64,000 nucleotides of DNA from Schistocephalus solidus (taxonomy: Eukaryota > Platyhelminthes > Cestoda > Diphyllobothriidea > Diphyllobothriidae), in contig WEDG01004211.1 of the NCBI GenBank assembly GCA_017591395.1, positions 62,001-126,000 of the forward strand, in the 5' to 3' direction. The translations under genes were made by a program, and so were the position numbers. Of this stretch, positions 11,265 through 27,249 are shown in pieces (positions within the stretch are counted from its first letter, which is position 1; each line of letters begins with the position of its first letter). The notes below the pieces were generated by a model. That model did not search any database and had not been told where the DNA came from. It was given only the letters and a program-made list of their open reading frames with translations.

Positions 11265-11480
11265 CACGCAGTCGACTGTTATCTACCGCCTTCAGTGCAC
11301 TGACTGCTCCTGTAATTATGCAGGTCAGCAGGAGCGGAAACTGTAAACCAAGGTAGCACAAGCGTAAACTAGTCATTAGCTTTTGATGGCTGCTCACAGT
11401 CGGGAGTGAAATCACACCTTCAGTGAGCAGGGAATAAGACCACGCAAAGTGTCTTCCGGGTATGAGAACCAGGTTAGGAA
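11265..11480 (+). pseudogene. Penelope-like GIY-YIG endonuclease fragment
   Basis: From 11275 the plus strand reads TVIYRLQCTDCSCNYAGQ, which matches the start of the GIY-YIG nuclease of Penelope-like elements (VIYRIQC..C..NYVGETGR). VIY stands for GIY and NYAG for YIG. After three in-frame stops, MAAHSRE and NHTFSE resemble the downstream AHS..TGHTF block. It is thus a degraded C-terminal fragment of a Penelope-like protein, which would nick target DNA during retrotransposition. A CR1-like fragment starts about 200 bases downstream. Confidence 0.6.
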
Positions 11481-11692
11481 GGAGCAATAGATGTCTATGA
11501 CGACTTCAACAACCAGACTGAAGAACGTATATGAGTCTCACGATTGTTAACTGCCACCAGGCATGGTGTAATCATTCACAGTAACTGAAGTGAAACTGAG
11601 CAATTCGTTTATACTTATAACGCCATTGCGCTGTTGTTTTCTTCGTATGCATGCCTATGGGGCCACGAAAAATTTGTACATCTCATATCAGT

Positions 11693-12775
11693 GCGTTGCC
11701 TTTGTGGTAAATTCGGCTCTACGAGATTTAGATAAGGGCTGCCGTGCGTACGCATGCGCATTTCTTGACTAATCTGTCTTCAACACCATCCCGTGCCATC
11801 TCCTCCTTAATAAACATCCGCGTCTGGCTCTTCCGGCTGGGTTGTCTCTTGGCTCGAAGACTCTTTTACTTCTCGCACTCAATTCGTACAATCCGGCAAG
11901 CGGCAATCTACTGTCCTTCCAAACAACTGCGGTGTTCTTCAAGGTGCCATCTTATCCCCTCACCTCTTCTCCCTTCATACTGATGATTTGAGCTCACCAA
12001 ACAACTGTCTATAAATCGAATATGCCGACCACATGGTTGTTGGTCATCCTCTTAAAAATCAGACACATCTCCATTGTCTGAAGGATGGCCTCGACATGTT
12101 TCAGCTTGGTCGTCAGATAATTGTCTTCAACTCAACCATGAGAAATCTGTCCAATGTGTTTTTCACCTGCGACCATCCGCTAGTTCTCAATACTCTGCCG
12201 TCCTTCCCAACGAGGTATCCTCTTTTCGGTACCTTGGCGTTTCTCTGACGCTCCATCTTTAACTCTTCCAACATATCGATACTCTTTTTACAAAAATTCG
12301 TAAACTTCTATATTATATCCGCTGTGTTCTTTCCTTTCACACACCGCAAGCCCTTATCTGGCGATTTATAGAGGCACGTGTTCTTCCCCTCATCCTTTAT
12401 TGTTCGCCCGTGATTTTTCCAGCTTTGCTTAAAAAGAATTTTTTGATTTTTAAACGTATTCTCCGAATGCTCTCTTCTGCTGCTGGTGTTTTTCTAATAC
12501 TGTTTTAATGGATTTGATAACAAAACGGTACTTAACGCAGTCCAACAATTTGCTGGGTAAATGCTTGATGATTTAACCCATCCCCTCCACTCTGAGCTGA
12601 TTGCTGTGAAGTCTTCTCGTCCGATGCGCCGAGGCTTTCGCCATATAGCCTGCCGTACAACGGCATACCAGCGTTCCGTTTTTCTGGTCGCTGATTATGG
12701 GTTCTGATGTGAGTCAGAAGCGTCAGACGAGTAAAATTATTGTCCCAACGATCATGCCTCATTTGTTACAACCCT
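11693..12775 (+). pseudogene. CR1-like non-LTR reverse transcriptase, 5'-truncated (copy A)
   Basis: It is clearly the same element as copy B at 21190-22440. Pieces include FVVNSALRDLDKGCRAYACAF, SLGSKTLLLLALNSY-like remnants, QTTAVFFKVPS in a shifted frame, and HMVVGHPLKNQTHLHCLKDG. The catalytic YADD reads YADH here (12021-12032, GAC changed to CAC), and a TAA falls two codons before it. The C-terminal HPLHSEL...SSR...RTT.YQRSVF block is present near 12585-12690. The copy begins abruptly near 11693, as expected of 5' truncation during target-primed reverse transcription. The clade call (CR1/L2 group of the jockey superfamily) rests on the AFNTIPRHLL and GVLQGAILSPHIF motifs visible in copy B. 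Confidence 0.8.
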
Positions 12776-12814
12776 CTAATGGATTTTATAGAATTAACTT
12801 ACTACATAGAGTAT

Positions 12815-12960
12815 AAGAAGATGCAACGTCAGAACAAGAATTTATTCGCCTGAAGTTTTGGGTCTGCCCCCGTGCTTATCCTCAGAGGTAAGGTTGGAAA
12901 ACGCAGAGGGGGGGGGTAGTATTTATAGGATGCAGATGCCGCACCACCACGTCGGTTTGG
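12815..12960 (-). repeat. Diverged relative of the hammerhead foldback elements
   Basis: On the minus strand CTGAGGA, a G-rich spacer, CAAAACTTC and AGGCGAATAAATTCTTGTTC parallel CTGATGA ... GAAACGTCAGGCTAATAAAGCTCTCGTTC of the 10- and 51-kb elements. GTATTTATAGGATGC matches GCATTTATAGGATGC at 51-kb. Stem II does not form and GAAA is lost, so I see only a decayed family member. A run of nine G lies at 12908-12916. Confidence 0.45.
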
Positions 12961-13145
12961 GGCACACGTGGTATTGGTTAATTACTTAGTTATCCTCTAT
13001 ACCGTGTTATACCTAAGTCTCCGTCTCTATAGATTGAGCAGGTTGATTTCACTTGTCTAGATCATTTGATGTACGGAATTTAATTCACTGACGGATGTCC
13101 TTTGTTTCTTATTGATGTTCTTTATTTTACTTTTTCATTTGGAGA

Positions 13146-13720
13146 TAAACTAGATTTCATCATTACGCTATGACGGAAGGCGCTGGTGGTAGTGCGTTTT
13201 TGATTGCCAATAGAGTGTTTATCGTTAGCCATGCAGTAGTGCACCAGAGTTGTGCGAAAGTCTGCCAAAATTTTCAATGTTTTAATCGAGCACCACCAGC
13301 AATGACAGCAGTTCAATCCTGGAACCAGAAGTTTTACAAAAATGGAAACTTGTCCATTATGCCGTGATCAGGAAAACCGTGTGAAGAAATCATGTATGAA
13401 AAAGGGGTAAACTTTGTAGAAGAAACTGATGGTACAAATCAACGAAAGACAGTACGAGAGTGTACGACCACACTATGTTATGTTCATAGATATCTCAAGA
13501 AAGAAAAAGAAAATCTTCCAAGTATTCGTTGAACCAAATGTTGACAGAAGATGATTCTGACTGGAGGATTGAATTCTTCTCTTGGATAGCTGACGAAAGC
13601 AATATCTATTTCCATAAAAAACTATTTTCTCAAATGATAGCTTGCTCGTCCGCAAGCCACTCCTTATTTGCCGGAATTTCTTCACTAGTGTTGATAAAAG
13701 AAAACATGCAATTAGTTTAA
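13146..13720 (+). pseudogene. Mariner/Tc1-like transposase N-terminal fragment
   Basis: The frame from 13170 reads NRVFIVSHAVVHQSCAKVCQ and FNRAPPAMTAVQSWNQKFY, then after a stop SGKP. This matches the N-terminal helix-turn-helix region of a mariner-type DNA transposase (QRVFIV.H.., RPPP..TIQ.....F...G.V, SGRP). Further on, RYLKKEKENLPSIR and LTEDDSDWRIEFFSWI resemble the segment just before the DDE domain (L..DD..R..F..W). Several stops and frame changes occur and no catalytic Asp motif is readable. I see no terminal inverted repeats. A dead DNA transposon fragment is the best reading. Confidence 0.6.
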
Positions 13721-14660
13721 GTCCTAAAGGAACTCAAGTCTGCAAAAAATTATACATAACGGAACCAGCGAGCGCGTTTTTATTGCAAGAAAGCAGCATT
13801 TAGTTTAAAACGGCTACTGGGTTGTTTCGACGAAGGCAAAACTTGCTCCGGAAACGGAACCAGCCACATTTCTGATTGTACAGTTTTCTGTTTGAGCAGA
13901 GACTTTACTTCAGTCCTGGATGTTCGTGAAGTATCTGAGACCTCTCGAAGTAGTTAGGTGAAACCCTTACCCATCGGTTCTCGCCGAGACCAAACGATAT
14001 TAGGCCACTTACTGAACGTCCAGGTTGTTGGGTAGGTTAACTTTGTGAAATTTGAATATCTTTGTTTTTGCACCAAAGTGGCTTACCAAGACTTCATCCG
14101 TCATCATATGTTCGTTCTAAGAATTTCACAATAATGACAGTCGTTTTGGTATAGTATACTTCCAGGGATTCATACTCAGCTGAATTTAGTCGCCTCCTTA
14201 TAGAGCAGGTGATACTGTAGGTACTGCTCAGACTGCCATTGTCGTATTTACCTTGAAACATGTGAGTTTTTGCTCATGAGAAGCTACTTCTTGCCAGTTC
14301 TTTCTTCGCATGCTACCTCCTCTAACGCTCACGCTCTTTTTACGGCCTGGCGGTTCTTCGCCTCCTCTGAGAAGGCCGAAGACAAACAAGGCGCACTGTT
14401 TTTGAGCTTCGTCAAAATAAAAACTGCTTTCCAGCCCCGAGGACTTGGTCCCTGTACTGATAGACCTTTTAAAACGATGGAGTGTGGAATTATTTACTAA
14501 GCTGCCCTCTGCTCAGGCACTACAAATCGCTTTTCAGCATGAAACCCTATGAGGAAGTCCTAAATAGCATCTAAGAAACGGCTTTGCTTGTTTTTTTTAT
14601 TCCAAAAAATCGCTACTGTGATAAATTAGAGGAACGGGGAGAAGGATTATTGACTAACAC
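13721..14660. other. No recognisable feature
   Basis: Nothing matching a domain or a repeat elsewhere in the window. Confidence 0.4.
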
Positions 14661-15035
14661 TAGGTAGATTGAGATGGCCATTTCTGGCTAAAAAGCCAGC
14701 TCTAGGTTTTGCAGAACCGCGGATGCGAACCCAGATATTTTTGTTATTAGACGCTTTATGAGTTCAACGCTCGACCGTTGGGTCACGGGCCCATTTTCCT
14801 GTCAACTGCGATGGAGAACTTCACTATGGTAGTGCGGATGTTCACCGATCAGAGTAAGGGTGTCTGGCTGGATACCGGCGGTGAATATTCCAGAAATTTC
14901 CATCCCAGTCTCCCTGGTTTTGATCAGTACCCCCTTCTTCTCATCTACTACTGGTTTCCGTGTGAGTACACGGACGGGCGCGATAGGATGAACACGTCCG
15001 TAACCTAATCGGTGAGCGCCCACGTTACGATAGCA
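14661..15035 (-). repeat. tRNA-derived SINE with damaged hammerhead tail (copy 2)
   Basis: On the minus strand a palindromic head (15030-14823, with arms around CGCTCACCGATTAGG and its counterpart) is followed by a tRNA-like block at 14795-14725 (CCCGTGACCCAACGGTCGAG, B box TGGGTTCGCATCC). The ribozyme-like tail lies at 14700-14670. Stem II TGGCT/AGCCA, GAAA and the palindrome ATGGCCAT are intact, but the CUGAUGA strand is lost. Order and orientation match the copies at 16.2 and 27.3 kb. Confidence 0.7.
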
Positions 15036-16180
15036 CAAACACTGTTACAGAGGCTGCACCCATTTAACCATTGAATCTTGCGTCCCTCTCAAGTGGAATA
15101 ACTTTAAATTGTAAAACTAACATGGTACGTGAGACCGGGAAGGGGTGAGTTTCGGAAACTCTACCGTTGTACCTCAACAGGGTTCGAAAGGCCATTCAAA
15201 AGCTGGGGGAAAACAAAGTGGCTTTCCTACTAGAGGCGTTATAAAATCGGAACGGCTACATTTTAATCCTCACGACGCTTGCTCAAAAGCCATGCAAGAA
15301 GTTTATGAAACATTGGTAATGTACTGGATAGAAAAGCGAATTTGGAATTCTTTAGCTTTGACTCAGCCACTTGTTGCTTAATTCAAGGATCAGCAGGTTA
15401 ATTATGGAAGCCTGATGTGACATTTTGCAGTCAAGGTGAACCGGTGCAAGCGAAACATCACATGAATTCCATGACACTTAATAATTTACAGATCACAATC
15501 TAGGAGAGAATCGGGGACGTAAAACCTGTTATCTCATAGTGCTGCATCTCTCTTTACATTCTGAGTGTAAGAAAAATATTTGTGACTGTGATTTTAAGCA
15601 ATCAAGTGTTAAGCATTGTGTCAATTGTATGGTCTTTGAATATATACATAGTGTAATTCATATCTAGTAAAAAATTTGCATTATCAAACAAATAGCATAA
15701 TAACTATATCACTCCTCGGACTATTCTTTGCAGAGTTACTTAAGCGCGAACTCAAAATATTGTTGCCCAAATCATATTTTAACTGCAACTATTTTGTGGA
15801 ATACGTCTTATCTCGGTCGATCTCAGTTCAGGACAAAGCAAAACCCCGAAAATTTGACAAGGAAATATGTTCAACTTCTGGACGTTTTGCTGAGTCAAGT
15901 ACCATGCGGTGGTGTGCGAAAAGGCATTTATGCGAACGAAAAGCCCCCTAAACCATGGCCAAACTTTTCAATCAGAAGTAACGTCCAGTGTTTTGCATAG
16001 CCAACAGAGCCTGAGTACCTTGATCTTCGAAATCACAAGAGGATTAACCACACCGTAAGAGGAAGTTCGTTCAACGGAGTGGGTACCCCTACAAATTCTC
16101 TCTAGGAAACACGTTGACGATCAAAACCAAAAAAAGAAAAGAAAGGGTTCTTCCCTGCTTACATTGCAGGAAGTCTAACC
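15036..16180. other. No gene recognised
   Basis: Two overlapping open frames at about 15676-16000 show no domain. Nothing else is supported. Confidence 0.4.
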
Positions 16181-16475
16181 ATGGTAGATAGGCACTCACC
16201 GATGGGTTACGTGAATCACTCGCCCCGTTGTGCCTTGGGACTCTTGCCATTGAGTCCCGTAACTAATCGGTGAGTGCCTATCCACCAATGTGCATATTCC
16301 CTATCTAAACTGCAAGACCATGAGTCCGTGGTGCAGTTAGTGTTGGACTTCTACCCAACAGGTAGCGGGTTCGAACAACGGGTGGCGCAATACCCGGGGT
16401 AAGGTATGGCTAGCTGATGGTGGCTAATGAGCTAGAAATGGACATTCCAGTCTCCCTGGTCTTTCTCCGTACTTT
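16181..16475 (+). repeat. tRNA-derived SINE with hammerhead-like tail (copy 3)
   Basis: The head is a near-palindrome: GGTAGATAGGCACTCACCGA (16183) is inverted as TCGGTGAGTGCCTATCCACC (ends 16286). Next comes ATATTCCCTATCTAAACTGC, then a tRNA-like block with A-box-like GTCCGTGGTGCAGTTAGTG (about 16325) and B-box-like GGGTTCGAAC (16367). The tail from 16414 is the hammerhead-like module. This is the most complete layout in the window: head, pol III promoter, ribozyme-like 3' module, then CAGTCTCCCTGGT. Confidence 0.8.
16414..16446 (+). ncRNA. Hammerhead-like motif of SINE copy 3
   Basis: It reads CTGATGG (A9 changed to G), TGGCT, AATG, AGCTA, GAAA, then TGGACATT and CCAGTC. Stem II pairs with one G-T wobble. 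The 5' flank GGCTAG can pair partly with CCAGTC as stem I. The A9 change would be expected to impair catalysis. Confidence 0.5.
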
Positions 16476-21077
<4,602 letters not shown>

Positions 21078-21189
21078 TACGCTTTATTTTGAAGTATCAT
21101 TCAAAATTTTCAGCAAAAACATAAATGGCTCCATTCACTAAGATAATAGGATAAGTAAACATAATATGCAAGAATCAAAGAGTCAAAAA

Positions 21190-22440
21190 TGGACATCTAG
21201 CGGGGAGATAGTTCTAGTCTGAGCTTTTTTATTTCAGTCTCTTCACAAGTAAGGTAGCGTGCTAGAAATGGCAAAACGGAGCGCTGGTATGTCATTGTAC
21301 GGCAGGCTATATGGCGAAAGCCTCGGCGAATCGGACGGGAAGACTTCACAGCAATCAGCTCAGAGTGGAGGGGATGGGTTTCATCATCAAGGATTCGCCC
21401 AGCGAATTGTTTGACTGTCGTAAAGTGCCGTTTGGCTATCAAATCCACTCAAAACAGTATAAGAAACACCAGCAGCAGAAGAGAGCATTCGGAGAATACG
21501 TTTTAAAATCAAAAATTCTTTTAAGCAAGGCTGGAAAAAAATCACGGGAGAGCAATAAAGGATGAGGGAAAGAACACATGCCTCTATAAATCTCCAGATA
21601 AGAGCCTGAGGTGTGTGATAGGAACGTAAACGGCGAATATAATATAGTTTACGAATTTTTTAAAAAGAGCATCGATATGTTGGGAGAATGAAAGATTCGA
21701 TGTCAGAGAAACGCCAAGGTACCGAAAAGAGGATACCTCGTTGGGAAGGACGGCTGAGAATTGAGAACTAGGGGATGGTCGCAGGTTAAAAACACATTGG
21801 ACAGACTTCTCATGGTTCAGTTAAAGGCCACTATCTGATAACCAGTCTGCAACATGGTCAAGGCCATCCTTCAGACACTGGAGATGTGTCTGATTTTTAA
21901 GAGGATGACCAACAACCATGTCGTCGGCATATTTGATGTACAGACAGTCATTTGGTGACCTCCAATCATCAGTGCGAAGGGAGAAGATGTGAGGGGATAA
22001 GATGGCACCTTGAAGAACACCGCAGTTGTTTGGAAGGACAGTAGACTTCCGCTTGCCGGATTGTACGAATGGAGTGCGGGAAGTAAAATAATCATCAAGC
22101 CAAGAGACAACCCAGCCGGGAGAGCCAGACACGGATGTTTTATTAAGAAGGAGATGGCGCGGGATGGTGTTGAAGGCAGAGGAGTAGTCAAGAAATGCGC
22201 ATGCATATGCACGACAGCCCTTATCTAAATCTCGAAGAGCCGAATGTACCACAAAGGCAACGGCATCTAAGGTACTGCGTCCGGCCTTATAGGCAAATTG
22301 TAATGGGTCGGAGAAATTGGAGGAAAAAGGCTTAATTGTATCGAGAGCGACTCGTTCAGCAATCTTCAGTAAAGCGAAAGAGCAGGCTATTGGACATGTT
22401 CTATTGACGTAACCGAGTTGTAGGACGAGGATATACCCCA
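21190..22440 (-). pseudogene. CR1-like non-LTR reverse transcriptase (copy B)
   Basis: The best-preserved frame (about 22390-21824) encodes RT blocks in order: KIAERVALDTIKPF, DPLQFAYKAGRSTLDAVAF, CAFLDYSSAFNTIPRHLL, GVLQGAILSPHIFSL and the catalytic YADD (21931-21920) followed by MVVGHPLKNQTHL. The C-terminal part (about 21448-21197: HPLHSELIAVKSSRPIRRGF, RTMTYQRSVLPFLARYL) is in another frame. The protein would reverse-transcribe its own mRNA at the target site. The endonuclease and the N-terminal part of RT are missing, and frameshifts near 21800 and 21500 make it non-functional. Copy A at 11.7 kb is the same element in opposite orientation. Confidence 0.88.
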
Positions 22441-24009
22441 GTCTTGTAGACCTGGTCTAGAACTCACGAGTTTTCGATCGCCTGTGGAATGTTATCATAG
22501 CAAGTACATAGGATATGCCGAACCGACTGTCGACAAATGCTAAGCACCCGACTAGTTCTTCAGCTCAACCACACCTTGGTGGTGCTTTCACAATTACTTC
22601 ATCGAAGGTCACCAGCAGGGTAGTCTTACAAAGTACCCGAGGAGTTGGGTTTTGCCGTAAACAGAAATGAATTTACGTATAAAAGACGACCACACCCAGA
22701 GTCTTGCGGTGTGTGTATGACGACTGTCGATTGATAACTTTCCGCAGACATTCAATCTGCATCTCCTGTGCACTTATTCACCTCGTCCAAGGCTCACATC
22801 GGAAATAATTTCCTCTGCATATCTGATAAATATCAATCCAAATAAAGTACTGTCACCTCAGTTACTATTTAATATGCGGTCGTTGTCCAGAAATGAGAAC
22901 GCACAAAGGTTCCCTTTCCCGCACCAATTAAACAGCGTGGGATGGCGAGGTGAATGGGCTGTAAGTGACGTGCCTGCCATTCATAGGGCTACTGATAATA
23001 TCGAAATACAACAATTTTACGAAGTGCTCTGAAAACGCGATCATATAACTCGATCAAACAGGCAAAATGCCCAGTTATTCTCACGCTTTCATGCTCGACC
23101 GAATTCATGTTCATATTCGCAGTTTAAAACTATTATGATACGAAAATTTGGCAGAAGAGCCCGCACGAGAGGGGCCGGTCGGAAGATTGTTCCGATCTCT
23201 GAAACAACTCTTTCTGATAGCGTAAAGTTTCCTATCGCCTCCAAGCTCTCTTAAAAGATTATCCTGATTGTAGTCACTGTAAATTTTCAGATGCACAATA
23301 GGATAAAGGGCCCAATTTATCATAATATTCTCAGTAGCAAAGCACATCACCCGCGAACTTCGGATTAAGCAGCTCTTGAACATGGCAGGGGGACTAACAA
23401 AACACCAAAGTACTAAATTGCATGCAGAAGACTCCACAGCTATGTCAACAAACGATCATAAGCTTCCCACGCGGGGTTGCTGCCTCACCTGTCTACAGCG
23501 TCCGATGGCTGAGGAAGTCCGTGGCTGGGAGCTTCAACACCACCATCGACGCATCGTTCGAGAGCCGTATCTTCACGAGTGCTGTGGGCATTCAAAAGTA
23601 GGCGCTTAACAAGCAAATGCAACTGGAAAGAACATACGCGATTCTACCTAATGCAAGGGCGCTCATACCACTTTTTTCTTAACACGAAATTGTAAATATA
23701 GACAGCTGCTGAAAAGCTCTCTCCCAAACGTAGTACACGTAACCTTACGTTACATTCCAGGAAGGGTATACATTCCCGTATCCTAATCGTAACCGAAAAT
23801 CTTTCCCCTACTTCCTAATCCTTAATCCTAATCTCCTTGAAATTTAGCGCAAATCCACATGTTTTGCTAAGGGTTCTCGCACAGGATAGAAGGACTACTA
23901 TAACCTTTAATACCTAACATTTGTAGATAGAAAACCCCATAGTTTTGTCACCCAACCATCCACAGATCCCCACGCAGGGTTGCTGTCTCATTACTTTCTT
24001 AAGCGTCCA
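22441..24009. other. Mostly unannotated, one repeat-like block
   Basis: At 23455-23610 CACGCGGGGTTGCTGCCTCA...GCGTCCGATGGCTG...CATCGACGCATCGTTCGA resembles 23960-24230 in order and orientation. This suggests two diverged copies of one repeat within 0.8 kb. At 23750-23870 there is another TTAGCGC/CCTAATCC block. No gene seen. Confidence 0.4.
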
Positions 24010-24260
24010 GTAAACTTGGTGCTGTCTTGACATCGGGTCCAGGTCAAGGCGTGGAAGAGAGAGTGAGGTAGATGCAGCACAAGCTACTGCTCCTCCAGCG
24101 CAATGCTGTGGTGCACACGGTGGACATTGTAGAAAGTACTACGGTCAAACTGTAGCGTCCTATGGCTGGGTTAGTGGTTGAACAGTGCCATCGACGCATC
24201 GTTCGATAATAGTTTGTTTAAGATTCCCGTAGGCACCAGCCACTGACGCGCGAAAAAAGT
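24010..24260 (+). repeat. Dispersed repeat related to the RTE 5' module (copy 2)
   Basis: CTTGACATCGGGTCCAGGTC, then GGAAGAGAGAGTGAGGTAG and CACACGGTGGACATTGTAG parallel 28680-28840. The 3' part (24160-24240) repeats the CATCGACGCATCGTTCGA segment of 23540 kb-block. Diverged, non-coding. Confidence 0.5.
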
Positions 24261-27249
24261 CTGCGAATAACACGCAACTTCAACTGGAGACCGAGAGAGC
24301 ACATGCAAGGCAGGACATACTTTTGTCTAAAAAGGAGAGTGCAAATAGAAACTCCTCGTTAAAAGCGTGCTAAAACAGCCTAATTACCCAGGATGCCACT
24401 GAAAAAAACTAAACCAGTACAAAAGTACAACAGAGCCCGAGACACCCAGTTGTTTTGATGGTCTAATAGGACAACACTGGCTACCAGGCGAGAGTTTTAG
24501 ACAAAGGATAGTCTGTTGAAAAATGCTGGCGAAGTGGAAAATACAATAGAGTACCGACGCAGGGCTGGAACATGTTATTTATTATCACAATTTAGGAAAG
24601 CGAACACAGTAATCATATTTTCTGGTGGAAAAACTTCACCAAATATAACAAGACCGTTTACGAGTTAAGAGTTTAATTAGGTAAATGATTCACGGTCGCG
24701 TAAGTGGTTTAAGATTTGACCGAAGCGACAGTCGATTGGTTGGCGGACCTGAATATCAGCCCTCGTTGTGGCAGGGAAGAAGTGAAAACTCTGAAACGGT
24801 GATCTCATCATCGAAGAAGCTAAATACGGTGCGAAAGAAATAAAGGCAGACGTAAAAAGACCGATGCGAGTGGCTGGCAATCGGTCCCCATACGGGCTAA
24901 CGCTAGGAATTCAAGTGGTCTAGTCCACGACTGTCCCGGATGAACCGTTGCGTGGCAAATTGCGCCGTCTCAAGGTCACGGGCCCCAACTGCGTGCCTGA
25001 TGCGCAGCGCGGCGATGAGGCGATGTCAGCAAGTGCACACGCCTGCTCCTTGGTGCAGTTGTGGTTTATTTTCAGATCTTCGGTCTGATGCGGATTATTT
25101 TGAGAACGAAACAGCTTGCATAATAAAGCGCTGGTCGTGAATATTGTTCGCCAAAAGTCTGTAGCCTGATATTTCATCTAAATCTCTGAGAGTTAGTGGG
25201 CCCTACAAATTAGATCAACCAGGAGCACTAAAATACCTGCGTGGATAGAATTCGGACAGAAAAAGTATACTACCTGGCCTAGCTCATTAAATGTGAACCG
25301 AAATTCTGTAGGTGTTTTAGGCTAGAAAGTGTTACTTAGATGGGATTGCAGTAGTGGTTATCATGAAACATAATCTCAAGATATCGCGGTCATAATGGGA
25401 TTATGGCTTTGAAATGGGCCTCCTTGCAACCAAATAAACTCGGTAAGAAATTAATGCTTATGTTGTACGCGTTTTTGCATTGGCGTTCGCTGCCCTTATA
25501 AAGAAAAATATGTTATATTGTACTTAGTTGATGAAATTATGTCTTCTTCCAATTGTATACTTGAAGAAAGGAGAGCTTTCGGTTCAGAAAAAGTTTCAGC
25601 TTATGGGTTTCTTAAGACCGTGGAATGCTCATTGATATAGCATCGCATCTGTTCATTTATATATTCTGTTCAGGAAGTACACAACACGATCCAAATAAAT
25701 GGTATAAATGTCGAGCCCTATATTTGACACCTCGTAGTAGCCTAGAAAGATTGACGAGTTTCCTTATATAGAAAGTATCGGACATGCAGTTTGAAAACCG
25801 TAAGTGCAGTTACGAATGCAGGTCAGGCTCAAACTTGTGAAGGAATTAAAAAGGTTTTTAAAAATTGAAAGATTTTAATTTTTCAACCAAATAAACACAA
25901 AAATATGCTTTATGCATTTTTTAATAAAATATATTTAAACTTCTGTGGGCAACGAAAATCACTGTAAAAAGCCTACTAAATAAGCATTTATGCTCTGGCG
26001 AGTAAAGCTTTTCTGGAGGGCTGAAAATATGTCCATTCAAGAGCCGTTATCCCGTCGTTACTGAAATGTCTAAAGGTCATGATGCATGGGAATTAATATT
26101 CTAAACCCATTCAAGTACTAATTTCTAATCCAAAACAAATATCAGAATTTCGATTCACATTTCAGGAGATAGGCCATCTAATGTATATGCATTTGCCGAA
26201 CTGCGATACCTGGAGAAAAATATGAACTTTTTATAAAGGGACTGTATTTTATGAGGCTGAAGGTTGCTTTACCATGGCAACCACTCGGTTTGGCTCGTAA
26301 CTTGAATGACATCCATAGATGCGTACTCAAGGTGGTCCCTCCTGAGCCATTAAAGGTAAGACAGCATGTCTGCAGATTCAAACACCAAATATATCCAGTT
26401 TGTACGAGTCACTAGCTCTTAGTGTAGCGTCACCGACGGTGCTAACAATAGAGAGGTGGTTACTCAAAGAAGCAATGCGTCGTCTCAAGGGACAACAGGT
26501 GCAACCAATTTTTCTCCTTTTTCTATATTTAAGCATAAGCTGGACAATTGCATTGAGGGTCGGGGAAGGATGAAAAAAGGAAACTCCTTCCGCCACAGCT
26601 ATTATTGCAGCCTAGAACTTGCATTTAATTTACGTATTGCTAAAGGACCCTTAAAAGCATTACAAGGTGTATTCGCAAATTTCGAATCAATAAATGTATT
26701 TGAGCCAATTTCTAGCTTTTTACAAAAAATGAATTGGGAATTTACATCGTTGGTGAGGAGTAAAGAGAGTACTTGATAATTCTCTTTTACTGCAAAAATT
26801 CTGGGGAAAATCTATCAAGGATAAGGAAAAGGTGAAGGATATAATTATCGATCGTAGGGATATCTATGATGTCCATGAGTGAGTAGCTATTGATTCCTAC
26901 TTGGTCATATAAAGAGGCTACGCTGCAGGTGCACTGGACCAAAACGGTAGTTAACCTGGCTCCCGTAAGGGGTTACGAGGGTTCTGCTAAGTTTGCGCGA
27001 GGCCATAACTACTGCTGCGCATGTATGTGGTGGCAGGCCATAGACCAAGGCTTTCACGCCACGTCAGTCACTGTGCCCGACCCCAACATCGGACACTCGA
27101 CCAATGCATTGGAGGGAGAGATCGACACTGGGGAATCTATCAACACAACACGTCGGCCCATTTCCCAATATAATAAATATAACGTGCCTGAATATTTACC
27201 GACATGCTAAGAGTCTTGGCTTGGAGGACTGTTAAATGCCGGGCTAACT
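24261..27249. other. No recognisable feature
   Basis: Scattered short frames only. The segment 25480-26020 is AT-rich. I see no domain, tRNA or repeat match. Confidence 0.4.
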
